Positions 1-9,932 of a stretch of DNA of 64,000 bases are shown one piece after another; the first letter of the stretch is position 1; each line of letters begins with the position of its first letter. Under the pieces are notes generated by a model. The model saw nothing but the letters and a program-made list of their open reading frames with translations. It did no database searches and was not told the DNA's origin. This DNA is from Pseudomonas kielensis (lineage in GTDB: Bacteria; Pseudomonadota; Gammaproteobacteria; Pseudomonadales; Pseudomonadaceae). The stretch lies in NCBI RefSeq assembly GCF_014236655.1, contig NZ_JACMYG010000004.1:124001-188000 (forward strand), read 5' to 3'. The translations under genes were made by a program, and so were the position numbers.

Positions 1-271
1 CCGCCTGGTACTGGCTCAGCAGGGCGCGCAGGTCGGCCTTGCTGTCGCCGACGCAGGACAGGTGCGGGGCGGCAGGGACTTTGACTTCGCTTTCCAGCTG
101 CAACACGGTGTTGATGGTGCGATCACGGGTCGAACCGCCAGCGCCATAGGTGCAGGAGAAGAAATCGGGGTTGTAGGTGGCCAGCTGACGGGCAGTGGCG
201 AGCAGCTTTTCATGCCCAGCATCGGTCTTGGTCGGGAAGAACTCGAAGCTGTAGCGACGATCTTGGGACAT
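1..271 (-). CDS. metF: Methylenetetrahydrofolate reductase, N-terminal part (cut by window edge)
   Basis: Reduces 5,10-methylene-THF to 5-methyl-THF, the methyl donor for methionine synthesis. Only about 90 N-terminal codons are present; the gene runs off the left edge. The N-terminus reads MSQDRRYSFEFFPTKT, the typical MetF opening with the conserved FEFFPP/T-type motif and its glutamate, followed by TYGAGGSTRDRT, the second family signature. The start is the ATG at 269-271. It lies about 150 bp downstream of ahcY on the same strand, so the two methyl-cycle genes are probably co-transcribed, with a REP hairpin between them. Identification is secure although the C-terminus is unseen. Confidence 0.93.
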   Translation of the reverse strand, partial: MSQDRRYSFEFFPTKTDAGHEKLLATARQLATYNPDFFSCTYGAGGSTRDRTINTVLQLESEVKVPAAPHLSCVGDSKADLRALLSQYQA

Positions 272-315
272 GGTCATATCCTTGGAAACACGAGAACCTT
301 CGAAGCTGCACTGCC

Positions 316-402
316 CAGGTGGGAGCGGGCTTTTGTGGGGGCTGGCTTGCCTGCGATGCCATCGCGGGCAAGCCCGGCTCCCACAAAAGCTCGCTCTCAC
401 AG
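316..402. repeat. REP-type long inverted repeat between ahcY and metF
   Basis: Two arms of about 40 bases, starting GTGGGAGCGGGCTTTTGTGG and ending CCACAAAAGCTCGCTCTCAC, are nearly complementary around a centre at about 360. The inner part carries the Pseudomonas REP core (GCGGGCAAGCCCG). In RNA this would form a long hairpin between the two genes and could affect metF mRNA level or stability. Confidence 0.85.
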
Positions 403-425
403 GGAGAGCGAACGGTCAGCGTCTG

Positions 426-1880
<1,455 letters not shown>

Positions 1881-1904
1881 TTAGAGTCTGGCGGTTCAAG
1901 GCCA

Positions 1905-1960
1905 GGCAACGCCCCATCCGAGCCTGACAGGTCGAACCTGCTGCAGCGCCCCTCGGACAG
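1905..1960 (-). promoter_or_regulatory. SAH riboswitch upstream of ahcY
   Basis: On the ahcY strand the leader reads TCCGAGGGGCGCTGCAG, then a small CAGG-TTCGA-CCTG hairpin, then CAGGCTCGGATGGGGCG. CCGAG (1952-1956) pairs with CTCGG (1918-1922) as P1, and the conserved GAGGNGCGNUGC and CAGGCUCGG segments match the SAH riboswitch consensus as I know it. This class is known upstream of ahcY in pseudomonads, where SAH binding raises expression. The 3' boundary and pseudoknot pairing are not resolved here. Confidence 0.9.
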
Positions 1961-1991
1961 GTGGCGGGAAAACGGTAGCAATTGAAGATGA

Positions 1992-2005
1992 CCGTTTTGA
2001 AACGG
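1992..2005. promoter_or_regulatory. Short palindrome at the predicted ahcY transcription start
   Basis: CCGTTT-TG-AAACGG is a perfect inverted repeat just downstream of the TATAAT element, at the expected transcription start of ahcY. It could be a repressor site or a 5'-end hairpin. It does not resemble the palindrome upstream of the ArsR-methyltransferase gene, so I assign no regulator. Confidence 0.4.
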
Positions 2006-2010
2006 GGGCG

Positions 2011-2038
2011 ATTATAGCGGGCCGGGCGGATCTTCCAA
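2011..2038 (-). promoter_or_regulatory. Sigma-70 promoter of ahcY
   Basis: On the minus strand TTGGAA (2033-2038) and a perfect TATAAT (2011-2016) are separated by 16 bp. The predicted start near 2003 leaves a leader of about 170 nt that holds the SAH riboswitch. Confidence 0.8.
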
Positions 2039-2157
2039 AGGGTTTCTGTCGGCTGGTTGATAATCTTGATCGAGACCATAGTCGATGCTGCGTAGAGCTC
2101 TGCGTCGGGCTCTGCCATGATGGTCGGCATCAATCGGCAAGACGGTCAGGAGTGAGC

Positions 2158-2562
2158 ATGAATTTCCACACCCGCAAATGGGTAAAACCCGAAGACCTCA
2201 ACCCCAACGGCACGCTGTTCGGCGGTAGCCTGTTGCGCTGGATCGACGAAGAAGCGGCGATCTATGCCATTGTCCAGCTGGGCAACCAGCGCGTAGTCAC
2301 CAAGTACATTTCCGAAATCAACTTTGTCAGCGCCTCGCGCCAGGGCGACATCATCGAACTGGGCATCACCGCCACCGAATTCGGTCGTACCTCGATCACC
2401 CTGACCTGCGAAGTGCGCAACAAGATCACTCGCAAGAGCATCCTCACGGTGGAGAAGATGGTCTTTGTGAACCTCGGCGAGGACGGCCTGCCGGCCGCGC
2501 ACGGGCGGACCGAGATCAGATACGTCAAGGACCAGTTCCAGGATGGCGCCGGCGTCGAATAA
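2158..2562 (+). CDS. Acyl-CoA thioesterase, hotdog fold
   Basis: A 134-aa protein of the 4HBT/YciA-like acyl-CoA thioesterase group, expected to hydrolyse acyl-CoA to free acid and CoA in the cytoplasm. The hotdog motif NPNGTLFGGSLLRWIDEEAA (about residues 14-33) contains the conserved Asn, Gly-Gly and acidic residue of this group. A GTG six bases upstream (2152) also opens the frame, but AGGAG (2148-2152) overlaps it and is well spaced for the ATG at 2158, so the ATG is preferred. Substrate range cannot be read from sequence. It stands alone between ahcY (divergent) and the FNT-type channel gene. Confidence 0.85.
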   Translation: MNFHTRKWVKPEDLNPNGTLFGGSLLRWIDEEAAIYAIVQLGNQRVVTKYISEINFVSASRQGDIIELGITATEFGRTSITLTCEVRNKITRKSILTVEKMVFVNLGEDGLPAAHGRTEIRYVKDQFQDGAGVE

Positions 2563-2588
2563 AACACAGAACGTATGCCGCACCTCGC

Positions 2589-2608
2589 GTGTCGTACTTA
2601 AACGACAC
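2589..2608. repeat. Perfect inverted repeat before the FNT channel gene
   Basis: GTGTCGT-ACTTAA-ACGACAC has 7-bp perfect arms and lies 27 bp after the thioesterase stop and 19 bp before the preferred ATG of the next gene. No T-tract follows, so a plain terminator is unlikely; an operator or leader hairpin is possible. Confidence 0.5.
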
Positions 2609-2627
2609 GCCACAGGTTGCGGACTCC

Positions 2628-3509
2628 ATGAACACTGAAAAAGACGGCAAGACCCCGAACCTTTCGGCGCAGGAACAGCACGACGTCGACAAGAACCAGC
2701 CACCGCGCGCGGCGGTGCTGCATGAAATTATCCGCACCCAGGGTGACCAGGAGCTGGAGCGCAGTGTCGCCGCGCTCTGGTGGTCTGCCTTGGCCGCCGG
2801 CTTGACCATGGGCCTGTCGCTGATGGCCATGGGGCTGCTGAACTCGCGACTGCCGGAGGGCGAAGCCTTCAAGGTGATCGCCAGTTTTGGCTACTGCGCC
2901 GGGTTCCTGGCGGTGATCCTCGCCCGCCAGCAGTTATTCACGGAAAACACCCTGACCGCCGTGCTGCCGGTCATGACCAAACCCACGTTGAACAATTTCG
3001 GCCGGCTGTTGCGCCTGTGGACGGTGGTCTTGTTTGGCAATCTGTGTGGGACCTTGCTGGTGGCCTACGTGATGTTGCACCTGCCGATTTTCGACACCCG
3101 GACCGACCTGGCCTTCCTCGATATCGGGCGCAAGGTCATGGAGAACGACGCCAGCAAGATGTTCGCCAAGGGCATCGTCTCGGGCTGGATGATCGCCACC
3201 ATGGTCTGGATGATCCCTTCCATGGAAAGCGCCAAGATGTGGATCATCATCCTCATCACTTACCTGATGGCGCTGGGGGACTTCACCCACATCGTGGTCG
3301 GTTCGGCTGAGGTCTCCTACCTGGTGTTCGCGGGCCAATTGTCGTGGGCGGACTTCTGGCTGGTGTTTGCAGGTCCTACGCTGGCGGGGAACATCATTGG
3401 CGGCAGCTTCATCTTTGCCCTGCTCAGTCATGCGCAAATTCGCAGCGAGAGTGGACCGCCGAAGAACACAGAAGCGCCTGTGGCCGGTCCGCACACGCCG
3501 GACAAATGA
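2628..3509 (+). CDS. Formate/nitrite transporter (FNT) family channel, YfdC-like
   Basis: A 293-aa inner-membrane protein similar to E. coli YfdC of the FNT family. After a charged cytoplasmic N-terminus of about 50 residues come six hydrophobic segments; GYCAGFLAVILARQQLFTEN and the following TLTAVLPV resemble the FNT pore region. The ATG at 2628 is preferred although its ribosome binding site is weak; an upstream in-frame GTG at 2589 would begin inside a perfect inverted repeat. YfdC-type members are not proven formate channels, so the substrate is left open. The hydrophilic C-terminal tail is rich in Pro and Gly. Confidence 0.85.
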   Translation: MNTEKDGKTPNLSAQEQHDVDKNQPPRAAVLHEIIRTQGDQELERSVAALWWSALAAGLTMGLSLMAMGLLNSRLPEGEAFKVIASFGYCAGFLAVILARQQLFTENTLTAVLPVMTKPTLNNFGRLLRLWTVVLFGNLCGTLLVAYVMLHLPIFDTRTDLAFLDIGRKVMENDASKMFAKGIVSGWMIATMVWMIPSMESAKMWIIILITYLMALGDFTHIVVGSAEVSYLVFAGQLSWADFWLVFAGPTLAGNIIGGSFIFALLSHAQIRSESGPPKNTEAPVAGPHTPDK

Positions 3510-3637
3510 GCCGCAGGTTCACCCTGCTGCGCGGGTAAGAGCCTGAATTTGAACAATTATTCAAAGATGTCGAAATGATGGGGCAGTGCTTGCTGTATAT
3601 TGCGAACGCTTCCCATTCATGAAAAAGACGGATCTTT

Positions 3638-5500
3638 ATGCAGTTCTCATGCTTCTCCCCTGCGCGCCTTCTGAGTGCGCTGCTGGTGTCTGTCCTGGTT
3701 GTGGGCACCGCCCAGGCCAAGGACGATGGCACTGACCTTTCGATCACCATCGAGAAAGAAATCCAGACCAATGTGGTCAATGCCGACGGCAGTTTCGTGG
3801 CGACCTTGGAAACGGTGCACCTGATCAACGAAGAACGGGCGATCAAGGCCTGGGCGCAACGTTCGATGAGTTACAACCGGACCCTGGAAACCCTGGAGGT
3901 GGTCCAGGCGTATACGCAAAAGCCTGACGGACGCAAAGTGCAGGTCAAGGCCGACCAGATCAAGGAGCAGCAGGAGCGAGCGTCTGCGGATGCCCCGATG
4001 TTCCAGGACACACTGCTCAAGGTGGTGATCTTCCCTGAGGTGGCCGTGGGCGACCGGCTGGTGGTTCAGTTCAAGAAAAAGCGCAGCACGGCGCTGTTTC
4101 CTGGCCATTTCGAAGACCTGTCCTACCCGGCGTTTTTCCCGACCCGGCAATTCACCCTGATCTATGACTTGCCGGCCGACATGCCGCTGCACGCCGATGC
4201 CAAGGGCTTTACCGCGAGCACACCGGCCGCCGGGCCGGGACGTAAAGTCTATCGCTGGGACTATGTGCCTGCGCAAAAGGCGCGAATCGAGCAGGGGGCG
4301 GTGTCTTACCTGGACTACGGCCAATACCTGGCCGTGTCGACATTCGGCGATTTCGCCACATTCGCCAAGGCCTACGATGCACGAGCCCACAGTACCCTGA
4401 CACCGCAGATCCAGGACCTCGCCAACAGCCTCACGGCCGGGCTCGACACGCCCCGGGCCAAGGCGATTGCGCTGAGCGACTGGGTGCGCAAGCACATTCG
4501 TTATGTTGCGGTCTACGTCGGCCCTGGCGGTGTGGTGCCCCATCCGGTGGACACGATTCTGGCCAACCGCTATGGCGACTGTAAGGACCACGTTGCACTG
4601 CTGGAAGCCATGCTGGCGGCCGTGGGGATCGAGAGTTCACCGGCCCTGGTCAACCTGGGCAATGCCTATGTGTTGCCCAAGGTGCCGACGCTGGGGCTGC
4701 TCAACCACGCCATCACCTATGTGCCGAGCCTGAACCTGTATCTCGATTCCACCGCCGAAGGCATTGCCGCGGGTTACCTGCCGGTGCCGGTGCTGGACAA
4801 GCCGGTGGTGCTGAGCAAGTCCGGTGATGTTGGGCACACGCCGACCTCACAAGAGGGCCTGGTGGAAAACAGCTTGCTGTTCAAGGTTTCGTCAAAAGGC
4901 GCTGCCGACTTCAGCCATACCTCCACTGTGATCGGCTGGGCCGCCGAGGTGAATCGCTATGGGGTCAAGTCGATGAAACCCGCCGACCGCGACCTGCTGA
5001 TCCAGCAGGTCCTCGCGTCCTACGGGCTCAACGGCAGCGGCACGTTTGATGCCGGGAAGTTCGAGGGGAGCGGCCAGGGTTATGAAATGAACATGGCCGG
5101 GCGCGTGGAAAACCTGGTCAATCTTCCGGGTCCGATTGGCGTGCTGACCATGAGCAGCCTTGCCGGCGGGATTGCGCAAAGTGTCTTCAGCCTGCTCATG
5201 GAGCCGGAGCGGACTCAGGCGTTCACCTGTATTTCCGGGGTGACCGAGGAGCAGGCGCGTTTTGAGTTCCCGCAGGATGTCAGCATTCTCGCGGCACCGA
5301 AGAACGTGACACTGAACCACGAGCGGTTTGACTACAGTTCGACCTATGCCCGCGAGGGCAACGCGGTGGTGGTCAAGCGCCGCTTCGACTTCAAGCAGCC
5401 GGGCGCGGTGTGCACCCCGGATGACTTCAAGTCGATGAAAGCCATGGCTGAGGCCGCGGCCAATGACCTGAAAAGCCAGATCATTGTGCAGTCGCTTTAA
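3638..5500 (+). CDS. DUF3857 and transglutaminase-like domain protein, exported
   Basis: A 620-aa protein with a signal peptide (LLSALLVSVLVVGTAQA, cleavage near residue 27), so probably periplasmic. The first 240 residues match the DUF3857 type; the middle holds a transglutaminase/papain-like core with the likely triad Cys in NRYGDCKDH, His in LLNHAITYV and Asp in LYLDSTAEG. The C-terminal third is all-beta in character. Such proteins are common in Pseudomonas but their substrate is unknown; cross-linking or proteolysis of envelope proteins are possibilities. It stands alone, with a convergent MFS gene overlapping its 3' end by 20 bp. Confidence 0.85.
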   Translation: MQFSCFSPARLLSALLVSVLVVGTAQAKDDGTDLSITIEKEIQTNVVNADGSFVATLETVHLINEERAIKAWAQRSMSYNRTLETLEVVQAYTQKPDGRKVQVKADQIKEQQERASADAPMFQDTLLKVVIFPEVAVGDRLVVQFKKKRSTALFPGHFEDLSYPAFFPTRQFTLIYDLPADMPLHADAKGFTASTPAAGPGRKVYRWDYVPAQKARIEQGAVSYLDYGQYLAVSTFGDFATFAKAYDARAHSTLTPQIQDLANSLTAGLDTPRAKAIALSDWVRKHIRYVAVYVGPGGVVPHPVDTILANRYGDCKDHVALLEAMLAAVGIESSPALVNLGNAYVLPKVPTLGLLNHAITYVPSLNLYLDSTAEGIAAGYLPVPVLDKPVVLSKSGDVGHTPTSQEGLVENSLLFKVSSKGAADFSHTSTVIGWAAEVNRYGVKSMKPADRDLLIQQVLASYGLNGSGTFDAGKFEGSGQGYEMNMAGRVENLVNLPGPIGVLTMSSLAGGIAQSVFSLLMEPERTQAFTCISGVTEEQARFEFPQDVSILAAPKNVTLNHERFDYSSTYAREGNAVVVKRRFDFKQPGAVCTPDDFKSMKAMAEAAANDLKSQIIVQSL

Positions 5501-6656
5501 GCGCCAGGGCGCTCGCCCGGCGTTGCCGGTAGATGAAGTACAGCGCGGTCATTACGGTCAGGCCGCTGACCAGCGCGCCGGTCCAGGGCAGGTCTGCGAG
5601 GTCGGCGCCGCTGGCCACCACCAGGCCGCCGATCCAGGCGCCGGCAGCGTTACCCAGGTTGAAGGCGCTCTGGTTCAGGGTCGAGCCCAGGTTGGGCGCT
5701 TCATGGGCCTGGTCGATGATCAGCAGTTGCAGGATCGGGCACAGGGCAAAGGCAAATATCCCCCAGAGCACCAGGGTAATGGCTGCCGGGATCACCGAGT
5801 GGCTGGTCTGGCTGAATGCCGCCAATACCACCATGACCGCCAGTGCCATGCCCACCAGTGATGGCAGCAACCGGCTGTCGGCCAGCTTGCCGCCAAGCAT
5901 GCTGCCCGCCGTCAGGCCCACGCCGAAGAGCAGCAGCATGAGGGTCACGCCGTGGGGGCTGACGCCGGTGATGTCCTGCAGGATCGGCGCGATGTAGGTA
6001 AACACGCTGAACAGACTGGTGGATGCCAGCACGCTCATGCCCAGTGCCAGCAGGACACTGGGCTTGCCCAGCACCTTGAACTCACTGGCCAGGTTGGCCT
6101 TGTCCATGGCGATGTCCTTGGGCAGCCACAGCCATTGGGCGAGGGCCGCAATCACCCCGATGACCGACACCGCCCAGAACGTCGAGCGCCAGCCGGCGTA
6201 TTGGCCCAAGGCCGTGCCCAGGGGTACGCCCAGCACATTGGCCAGGGTCAGGCCGGTGAACATCAGCGCAATCGCCTGGGCCCGTTTGTTCGGTGCCACC
6301 AGGCCGGCGGCGACCACCGAGCCGATGCCAAAAAAGGCACCATGGCACAGCGCGGTGATCACCCGGGCCGCCATCAGCGTGGCGTAGTTTGGCGCCAGGG
6401 CGCAGAGGATGTTGCCGAGGATGAACATCAGCGTCATGCCCAGCAATGTAGCCTTGCGGGGCATGTTGGCGGTGCCGATCGCGAGGATCGGGGCGCCGAA
6501 CACCACGCCCAGGGCATAGCCGGTAATCAGCAGGCCGGCGTCGGGGATGCTCACCGCGAGGTCGCGGGCGACATCGGGCAGCAGGCCCATGATGACGAAT
6601 TCGGTGGTGCCGATGCCAAAAGCGGCAACGGCCAAAGCAAGCAAGGCCAGTGGCAT
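5481..6656 (-). CDS. MFS efflux transporter, DHA1/AraJ type
   Basis: A 391-aa protein with twelve predicted membrane segments. The N-terminus MPLALLALAVAAFGIGTTEF leads into VIMGLLPDVA, typical of the AraJ/YdhP sugar-efflux-like DHA1 group, and the loop MPRKATLLG fits the cytoplasmic motif between TM2 and TM3. An open frame extends to 6827, but the upstream part is polar and unlike the family, so the ATG at 6656 is chosen; its ribosome binding site is weak. The 3' end overlaps the convergent DUF3857 gene by 20 bp. Substrate unknown. Confidence 0.87.
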   Translation of the reverse strand: MPLALLALAVAAFGIGTTEFVIMGLLPDVARDLAVSIPDAGLLITGYALGVVFGAPILAIGTANMPRKATLLGMTLMFILGNILCALAPNYATLMAARVITALCHGAFFGIGSVVAAGLVAPNKRAQAIALMFTGLTLANVLGVPLGTALGQYAGWRSTFWAVSVIGVIAALAQWLWLPKDIAMDKANLASEFKVLGKPSVLLALGMSVLASTSLFSVFTYIAPILQDITGVSPHGVTLMLLLFGVGLTAGSMLGGKLADSRLLPSLVGMALAVMVVLAAFSQTSHSVIPAAITLVLWGIFAFALCPILQLLIIDQAHEAPNLGSTLNQSAFNLGNAAGAWIGGLVVASGADLADLPWTGALVSGLTVMTALYFIYRQRRASALALKATAQ

Positions 6657-6849
6657 GCGCAAGGTCTCTATGGGTAGTCTTGACGCTTTGATCAGGCGAA
6701 CGCCTGCCGGCTCCCGAGTCGTTGAAGAGTCAGGTCGCAGCAGAAATTTATTGGAATAAGTATGTGCGCAAGTGAGTGCGGCGTGGTCGCTTGCAGTATA
6801 AACAGCTACTGACATATGGCGAATCAATTCACTAGGGCAAGGAGGCTAC

Positions 6850-7683
6850 GTGCTCGCGACAGTTCTGGTTTTGGTGGCGGCGCTGTTGCATGCGGCCTGG
6901 AATACCCTGATCAAGTTCAGCGCCGAACGTTTGCTGGTGGTGGCCTGCATGGACAGCGTGGCGCTGTTGTTCGTGGCGTTGGCGCTGCCGTTCGTGAGCT
7001 TGCCGCCGCTGGACATCTGGCCGTGGATCCTCGCGTCGGCGGCCTTTGAGCTGCTCTATCGCTACCTGCTGATCCAGGCTTACCGGGTGGGTGACCTGGG
7101 CCTGGTCTATCCGTTGATGCGCGGGTTGTCGCCGCTGGTGGTGTTGGCGTTGACCCTGATCTTCGCCGGCGAAGTGCTGAGCACCCAGCAGATCCTCGGC
7201 ATCCTGCTGATCCCGTTCGGCATGCTCTGTCTGCTGTGGCAGGGCGGTGGTGGCGAGCGCTTGCCGTGGACGATGCTGCCGGTGGTGGCGTTGATCGGCC
7301 TGTGCATCGGTTGCTACACGTTCATCGATGGCCAGGCGATTCGTCGCTGGTCGCACCCGCTGGATTACCTGGTCTGGGTCACGTTGCTCAGTGCCTGGCC
7401 GTTCCCGTTGCTGGCCATGGTGCGCAAGCGGCCGGCGTTCATGCTGTTCTGGCGAGAGCAGTGGCGGCTGGGGCTGGCGGTCGGATTCTGCGTGTTGTTC
7501 AGTTACGCTTTGGTGCTCTGGGCCATGCAGTTGGGGTCGATTGCCGAAGCGGCAGCGTTGCGCGAGATCAGCGTGATCCTGGTGGTGCTCTTTGGTATGC
7601 GTTACCTCAAAGAACCTTTCGGCAGACCGCGGCTCTTAGCCTGTGGGCTGGTGCTGATCGGCATGCTCGTGATGAAGTTCTGA
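6850..7683 (+). CDS. EamA/DMT-family transporter
   Basis: A 277-aa membrane protein with about ten hydrophobic segments in two EamA halves, typical of drug/metabolite transporters. RVGDLGLVYPLMRGLSPLVV is the conserved end of the first half and AEAAALREISVILVVLFG the counterpart in the second. The start is a GTG at 6850 preceded by AAGGAGG at ideal spacing. It is followed 38 bp later by a MAPEG-family gene on the same strand. Substrate is unknown; members export amino acids, metabolites or drugs. Confidence 0.87.
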   Translation: MLATVLVLVAALLHAAWNTLIKFSAERLLVVACMDSVALLFVALALPFVSLPPLDIWPWILASAAFELLYRYLLIQAYRVGDLGLVYPLMRGLSPLVVLALTLIFAGEVLSTQQILGILLIPFGMLCLLWQGGGGERLPWTMLPVVALIGLCIGCYTFIDGQAIRRWSHPLDYLVWVTLLSAWPFPLLAMVRKRPAFMLFWREQWRLGLAVGFCVLFSYALVLWAMQLGSIAEAAALREISVILVVLFGMRYLKEPFGRPRLLACGLVLIGMLVMKF

Positions 7684-7721
7684 GCCAAGGCTCATAAAAC
7701 CCCAAAAAGAAGGAATCGGTA

Positions 7722-8105
7722 ATGACTGTGGCTCTGTGGTGCATCTTGATCGCAATTTTCCTGCCGTACCTGTGCACGGCCGTCGCCAAGATCGGCGGCG
7801 GCTACCGGCTGCGGGATAACCATGACCCGCGTTCGTTTGCGTTGACCCTGGACGGCTTCGCCAAGCGCGCGCATGCGGCCCAACTCAACAGTTTCGAGAT
7901 CACCCCGGCATTCGCCGCGGCGGTCATCGTTGCGCATTTGGCCGGCAACGCCGAGCTGGTGACGATCAACGTGTTGTCGGTGTTGTTCATCACCAGCCGG
8001 CTGCTGTACATCATCTGCTACCTGGCCGACTGGGCGATCCTGCGGTCGCTGGTGTGGTTTGTCGGCGTCGGCCTGATCATCAGCTTCTTTTTCGTCTCGA
8101 TCTGA
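7722..8105 (+). CDS. MAPEG family membrane protein
   Basis: A 127-aa protein with four predicted membrane helices, the pattern of the MAPEG family. The segment FAKRAHAAQLNSFEITPAF carries the conserved E-x-x-P-like motif at the end of helix 1 and start of helix 2. Many bacterial members lack a proven enzymatic role. It probably shares a transcript with the EamA gene 38 bp upstream. AAGAAGGAATCGGTA before the ATG supplies a ribosome binding site. The 3' end is 9 bp from the convergent mltA. Confidence 0.85.
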   Translation: MTVALWCILIAIFLPYLCTAVAKIGGGYRLRDNHDPRSFALTLDGFAKRAHAAQLNSFEITPAFAAAVIVAHLAGNAELVTINVLSVLFITSRLLYIICYLADWAILRSLVWFVGVGLIISFFFVSI

Positions 8106-8114
8106 TACGGCCAG

Positions 8115-9287
8115 TCACTTGGTGTCAGGCACCTGTGGCAGTTCAGGCAGCGGCGCGCCTTTCGGCCACAACATCCAGATCTGCCCCTGCTGCTTCATGT
8201 CGCCGGCCAAGTGCCCGGCGGCATCGCCGGTTCCCCAGAACAGGTCGGCGCGCACTTCGCCCGTGATCGCGCCGCCGGTGTCCTGTGCGGCCACCGGGCG
8301 AACCAGTGGGGTGCCATCGGGGCGAGTGGTCGATAGCCACAGCAAGCTGCCCAGCGGAATCACCTTGCGGTCCACCGCCACGCTGTAACCCGAGGTCAGC
8401 GGCACGTTCAGCGAGCCGCGCGGGCCTTCGTTGCTGTCGGGGTTTCGGGTGAAGAACACATAGCTCGGGTTGCTGGCCAACAGTTCGGGAATGCGGGTCG
8501 GATTGGCCTTGGCCCAGGCGCTGATGGCGCCCATGGTCACTTCTTCTTTCTTCAGTTCGCCCTGTTCCACCAGCCAGCGGCCAATGGGCCGATACGGGTG
8601 GCCGTTCTGGTCGGCATAGGCGATGCGCAGTTGCCGGCCATCGGCCAGCTGGACCCGGCCCGAGCCCTGGATCTGCAGGAATTGCAGGTCCATCGGGTCT
8701 GTCAACCAGGCCACTACCGGAGCCTTGACCCCTTGGGTTCCGATGGTGGCGGCGTCATCGTAAGGCTTGAGCACTCGCCCTTCGAGGCGGCCGCGCAGGC
8801 GCTTGCCCTTGAGCTCGGGGTAAAGACTGTCCAGGGAGACGATGATCATGTCTTCCGGCACGCCGTAGATCGGCACGTTGGCTGCCGGGGTCTGCGTCAG
8901 GCTGCCGGGGTACACCGGTTCGTAGTAACCGGTGATCAAGCCGTTGGCATTGCCGCCGGAGGAGCGCAGGCCGTAGACCTGAAGCTGTTCCTGGAGGAAG
9001 GCGCGAATTGCCGTGGCGTCTTGTGGCACGTTGGCCGCCGCGGCGCAGGGCGCGCCCCAGACGGGATCGGCCTTGAGGCGGGTGCAGGCGCTGCGCCAGG
9101 AACCGAACCCGGCCAGCAGGTCGCTATCGGAGACCGCCGGCAAGGCGTCCCAGGTCGCGCTGGAATAGGTGGCGAGTGCGTGGGTTTGCGGTTTGGTGCT
9201 ATCGCCACCGTTGCAACCGGCGAGGAGGGCGATCATCGGAAAGGTCCAGCCCAGGTGCTTGCGCCAGGCCTTGAAACGACTGTTCAT
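8115..9287 (-). CDS. mltA: Membrane-bound lytic murein transglycosylase A
   Basis: Cleaves the MurNAc-GlcNAc bond of peptidoglycan, forming 1,6-anhydro-muropeptides, from the inner face of the outer membrane. The 390-aa product starts with a lipoprotein signal: FPMIALLAGC, lipidated Cys near residue 25. The MltA domain follows (GLITGYYEP near residue 110, then IPIYG-like NVPIYGVPEDMI), and the C-terminal 3D domain carries VAAQDTGGAITGEVRADLFWG, whose aspartates include the catalytic one. Length and architecture are standard. Confidence 0.95.
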   Translation of the reverse strand: MNSRFKAWRKHLGWTFPMIALLAGCNGGDSTKPQTHALATYSSATWDALPAVSDSDLLAGFGSWRSACTRLKADPVWGAPCAAAANVPQDATAIRAFLQEQLQVYGLRSSGGNANGLITGYYEPVYPGSLTQTPAANVPIYGVPEDMIIVSLDSLYPELKGKRLRGRLEGRVLKPYDDAATIGTQGVKAPVVAWLTDPMDLQFLQIQGSGRVQLADGRQLRIAYADQNGHPYRPIGRWLVEQGELKKEEVTMGAISAWAKANPTRIPELLASNPSYVFFTRNPDSNEGPRGSLNVPLTSGYSVAVDRKVIPLGSLLWLSTTRPDGTPLVRPVAAQDTGGAITGEVRADLFWGTGDAAGHLAGDMKQQGQIWMLWPKGAPLPELPQVPDTK

Positions 9288-9416
9288 GCGGTACTTCCTG
9301 TGACCGGCTGCCGGAGGCCGTCAGGCACTCTGGCAACCCTTATTGTTAATAGGGCTATTGGTCTTTGTGGATCAGGCGAGGATACTGGCCGCCGATTTCC
9401 GTGACCTTGAGCCACC

Positions 9417-9866
9417 ATGACTCTTAAAAGAATTTCTGTTGTATTGCTGGCCTGCCTGACGCTGTCTGCCTGCGGCGGTGTCGATCCGAACTCGCCGCTG
9501 GGTCAGCGCAAGGCGATCTTCAAGCAAATGCTCAAGACCGGCGAAGACCTGGGCGGCATGTTGCGTGGGCGCATACCGTTCGACGGTCCGCGTTTTGCCG
9601 AGGGCGCCGTCAAGCTCGACGCCCTGTCCCGGGAGCCGTGGAAGCATTTTCCCCAGGTTCGCGAGGAGGATCACAGCAGCGCCAAGGATGAGGTCTGGCA
9701 GAAGCAGGCTCGTTTCCAGGAAATGGCCCGCACGCTGGAAGCGGCCACCGCTGAACTGGTGGTTGCCAGCCAGGTCCAGCCCTACAAGGCGAGCAACCTC
9801 GGCCCTGCGGTGCAGAAAGTCGAAGACGCGTGCAGTGCCTGTCATAAAGAGTTTCGCGATCACTGA
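9417..9866 (+). CDS. Cytochrome c' family lipoprotein
   Basis: A 149-aa exported haem protein. The N-terminus MTLKRISVVLLACLTLSACGG is a lipoprotein signal with a lipobox (LSAC). The only haem motif, CSACH, is close to the C-terminus, as in cytochromes c' (four-helix bundles). Family members bind NO or CO or take part in electron transfer; the actual function is not evident here. A perfect 13-bp hairpin follows the gene and separates it from the convergent DUF1090 gene. Confidence 0.85.
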   Translation: MTLKRISVVLLACLTLSACGGVDPNSPLGQRKAIFKQMLKTGEDLGGMLRGRIPFDGPRFAEGAVKLDALSREPWKHFPQVREEDHSSAKDEVWQKQARFQEMARTLEAATAELVVASQVQPYKASNLGPAVQKVEDACSACHKEFRDH

Positions 9867-9879
9867 GTGCACTGGCTGT

Positions 9880-9910
9880 TGCAGGAGCTGGCTAGCCGCC
9901 AGCTCCTGCA
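9880..9910. terminator. Perfect 13-bp hairpin between convergent genes
   Basis: TGCAGGAGCTGGC-TAGCC-GCCAGCTCCTGCA pairs completely. It lies between the cytochrome c' and DUF1090 genes. The GCTGGC/GCCAGC parts resemble one Pseudomonas REP type. There is no T-tract, so it may work as an mRNA 3'-end stabiliser rather than a classical terminator. Confidence 0.6.
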
Positions 9911-9932
9911 CAACCTGGGTTCGGTGTAGTGC

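Noticed and set aside
2045..2070. GTTGATAATCTTGATCGAG as a second SahR-like operator upstream of ahcY
   Set aside because: Only loosely like the ATATCAAAA/TTTTGATAT palindrome and not symmetric.
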